From Karalla daura (lineage: Eukaryota > Chordata > Actinopteri > Chaetodontiformes > Leiognathidae): a DNA stretch of 64,000 nucleotides. This document shows, in pieces, positions 62,046-64,000 of the stretch (positions within the stretch are counted from its first letter, which is position 1; each line of letters starts with the position of its first letter). The notes under the pieces were generated by a model. It had not been told where the DNA came from. It was given only the letters and a program-made list of their open reading frames with translations, and made no database searches. The position numbers and the translations under genes were made by a program. The stretch is from positions 9,087,086-9,151,085 of the forward strand of contig CM055201.1 of the NCBI GenBank assembly GCA_029224185.1, given 5' to 3'.

Positions 62046-64000
62046 AAATTCAATGAAAAGCAAAAAAAAAGGTGCATTCAAGTTTCTCGGAGCAGCACGC
62101 ATGACTGCAAAAAAAGTGCAGAACCTCTGACACAGTCTTAAGCTCGTTGTCAGTTCATTTGAACTGTGCTCCATTAAGTTAAGACGTCAGGCTGCCACAT
62201 TCACGCCATGGAAAGGCTGCTTTGAAAGGGCTCTACTGTTCCAGGGAAAATCAAGTGTTAGGGTGAGAAATGAGGCAGTAATGTCGGGAGAAAGGGATGA
62301 GGGAGCTGAGAGATAACGGGGGGATAACAGGAAAGATAGGGATGAGCTCACTTCTTTTGCAGTGCTTAAGGAGAGAACCATCTGCAGGAGAGATTGTGCC
62401 TCAGATTAGGAGTGAGGCGAGGCTCCAGTGGAGAGGATTATGCCTGCGAAACAGAAGCAACACAAATAGAGGACAACCCAGCTGCCTGGATCGAGCTCAG
62501 CCACCCACCCAGGAAGACGCATTAACAGGAGGAAAAGGGGAAAAAGAAATACAAACACAGAGAATGTGCATATAAAAAGTCCCCACTAAAAACAACACAC
62601 GCACTTACATTAAAAGTGGATTTTAGATTGATTGGAATCTGCAGCGCACCAGGCAACGAGCCAATAGCAATATTTGCAAGGCAAGTGATAAATATTTGTC
62701 AATGCAGATGTCATAAATCAGGCTCATTATTTCTCACCCTGACTGTTCTGTATCTGGAACACCTTGTTAATTTGTCTTTTATGTGGACACTGTTCGAGGG
62801 CTGTCATCACCGAACATAACTTGAAAAGCATGTGAGTGAAAACGATGCCAAAACGTCTATGATCGCCTCTGGAGATCCAATGAAAATGTCTGTCCCTGTT
62901 TTTAAGCAAAGACGTAAAGAAAATGTAACAACAGCGGCTTTTCCTGTCCCTTACAGTCTTTATCTGAGGACTCTGGGAGATGTCATAACTATAATCCTAG
63001 TTCACTAACTGGGCTGCCCGGTGAAGGGGCCAAGAAGCCTGCTCCCATAAGACCAATCTCTCGGACATCTGGACCTCTGCCTTTCTCCGGGCTCCAGACA
63101 GATGTTGGATGATTGTTAAGCTCCCAGGGTTCTTAGGAGTAGGAGAACCGAGAGTTGCCCATGTTTGAAGAGTGGTTATGAAATTGTGCCATCAGGCGTG
63201 TAAGTATGTCAGCAGGTTTGCAGATGCTGGGGATGTCCTCTGTGAACTGGAGGCCTATTGAAAAATCATGTGGTGAACGTTAGCTGTGTTGGCAGTGCGG
63301 CTCAAGGGATAAATGTGTCACTGGCACTGAATTATTTCAACATCTAAACCATGGGTTGGCAAGAAATTTGGTGCACACAGTTGTGGTTGCTTAGTAAAAC
63401 ATCCTAATGATTTCATAACAACATAATGATATAACTGTGGTAGAAACCATTTTATAACAGATTTTCCTTTTGCACGAATCTCAGGCCACATTTAAGCAAT
63501 TTAAAACTAAAAGAATATTTCACCGTTTATTTCACTGAATGTGGACTCATGGACTCAACCAAGTCAAGTCACATTCTTCATTTTTTAATGTTGTACCAGG
63601 TAAAAAAAAAAATCTTGCCGCTGCTTTTTCATCAAATCCAACTAGATGTCAGTCGATTGTTTTCTAACCTCAGAATGACCTGCTGTGTAAGTCATTCAGT
63701 CAATGTAAATGTGCTAAAACTCCTATCAAGCTCATTCTACTGCCTCGGGGAAGTTTAGCACCCCTCTCCAGATTTACAGTTGGTGGGTCAGATGCCTTGT
63801 TATTCTCAGTCTACGCAGATTTATGGACTTTCGGTGAGTCTCTGTGGTCAGCCAGTGCTGAAATAATTAACATGTCGGTGTGAATACATATGGGCACCCG
63901 CACACAAACATCTCTGGTTCTCACTGATGAGAGAAGAAATGCTTGTCACACACGCCCATAAACATGCAGACAAGGTCACACAAATTGAAACGTACAATAC

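Larger units (their letters stand above)
46976..64000. other. Gene-free flank right of tmem250
   Basis: 17 kb without a recognisable coding exon. It contains SINE-like copies 10-14, GA, CA, GT and AGATT microsatellites, and several repeat-free islands listed as candidate regulatory elements. In human, LHX3 lies beyond TMEM250 on this side. Confidence 0.6.

Overview
The window is vertebrate nuclear DNA, almost certainly from a ray-finned (teleost) fish. Its genes are split by GT-AG introns. Dinucleotide and tetranucleotide microsatellites are very abundant, and there are many degenerate copies of a dispersed repeat typical of teleosts. Three protein-coding genes can be supported, all on the minus strand: nup214 (5' part only), nacc2 (complete coding sequence) and tmem250 (complete coding sequence). 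Orthologues were assigned by reading the translated exons against what I know of the vertebrate proteins; no search was run.

Layout, left to right. Positions 1-7348 hold coding exons 1-11 of nup214, which encode the N-terminal beta-propeller of the nucleoporin. The gene continues off the left edge. Its introns are full of G or C homopolymers and microsatellites, and exon 4 carries an apparent one-base frameshift. A CRE palindrome and CpG-rich sequence at about 7440-7560 mark its promoter. Positions 7560-9600 are intergenic and contain SINE-like repeats plus a decayed duplicate of nup214 exon 1. Positions about 9600-14986 are AT-rich and free of dispersed repeats, and are probably a long nacc2 3' UTR. 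Positions 14987-20150 hold six nacc2 coding exons (595 codons, BTB plus BEN domains). Positions 20208-44000 are probably the long 5' intron of nacc2 and its promoter, with microsatellites and a few possible conserved non-coding elements. Positions 44257-44676 are the single-exon tmem250 coding sequence, with a probable non-coding first exon and CRE promoter near 45817-46024. Positions 46025-64000 show no coding exon. They hold a giant GATA-type array, SINE-like copies and several AT-rich homeodomain-motif islands that look like enhancers.

The three genes are not a pathway. NUP214 works in mRNA export at the nuclear pore, NACC2 is a BTB/BEN transcriptional repressor, and TMEM250 is a small poorly understood membrane protein. 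NACC2 and TMEM250 are neighbours on human 9q34.3, with LHX3 nearby. The right-hand gene desert could therefore be the regulatory flank of a developmental gene such as lhx3, but that gene is not in the window. I found no new biological system. The items most worth checking are the nup214 frameshift, the exon-1 duplication, the MITE-like element and the strand-segregated SINE copies.
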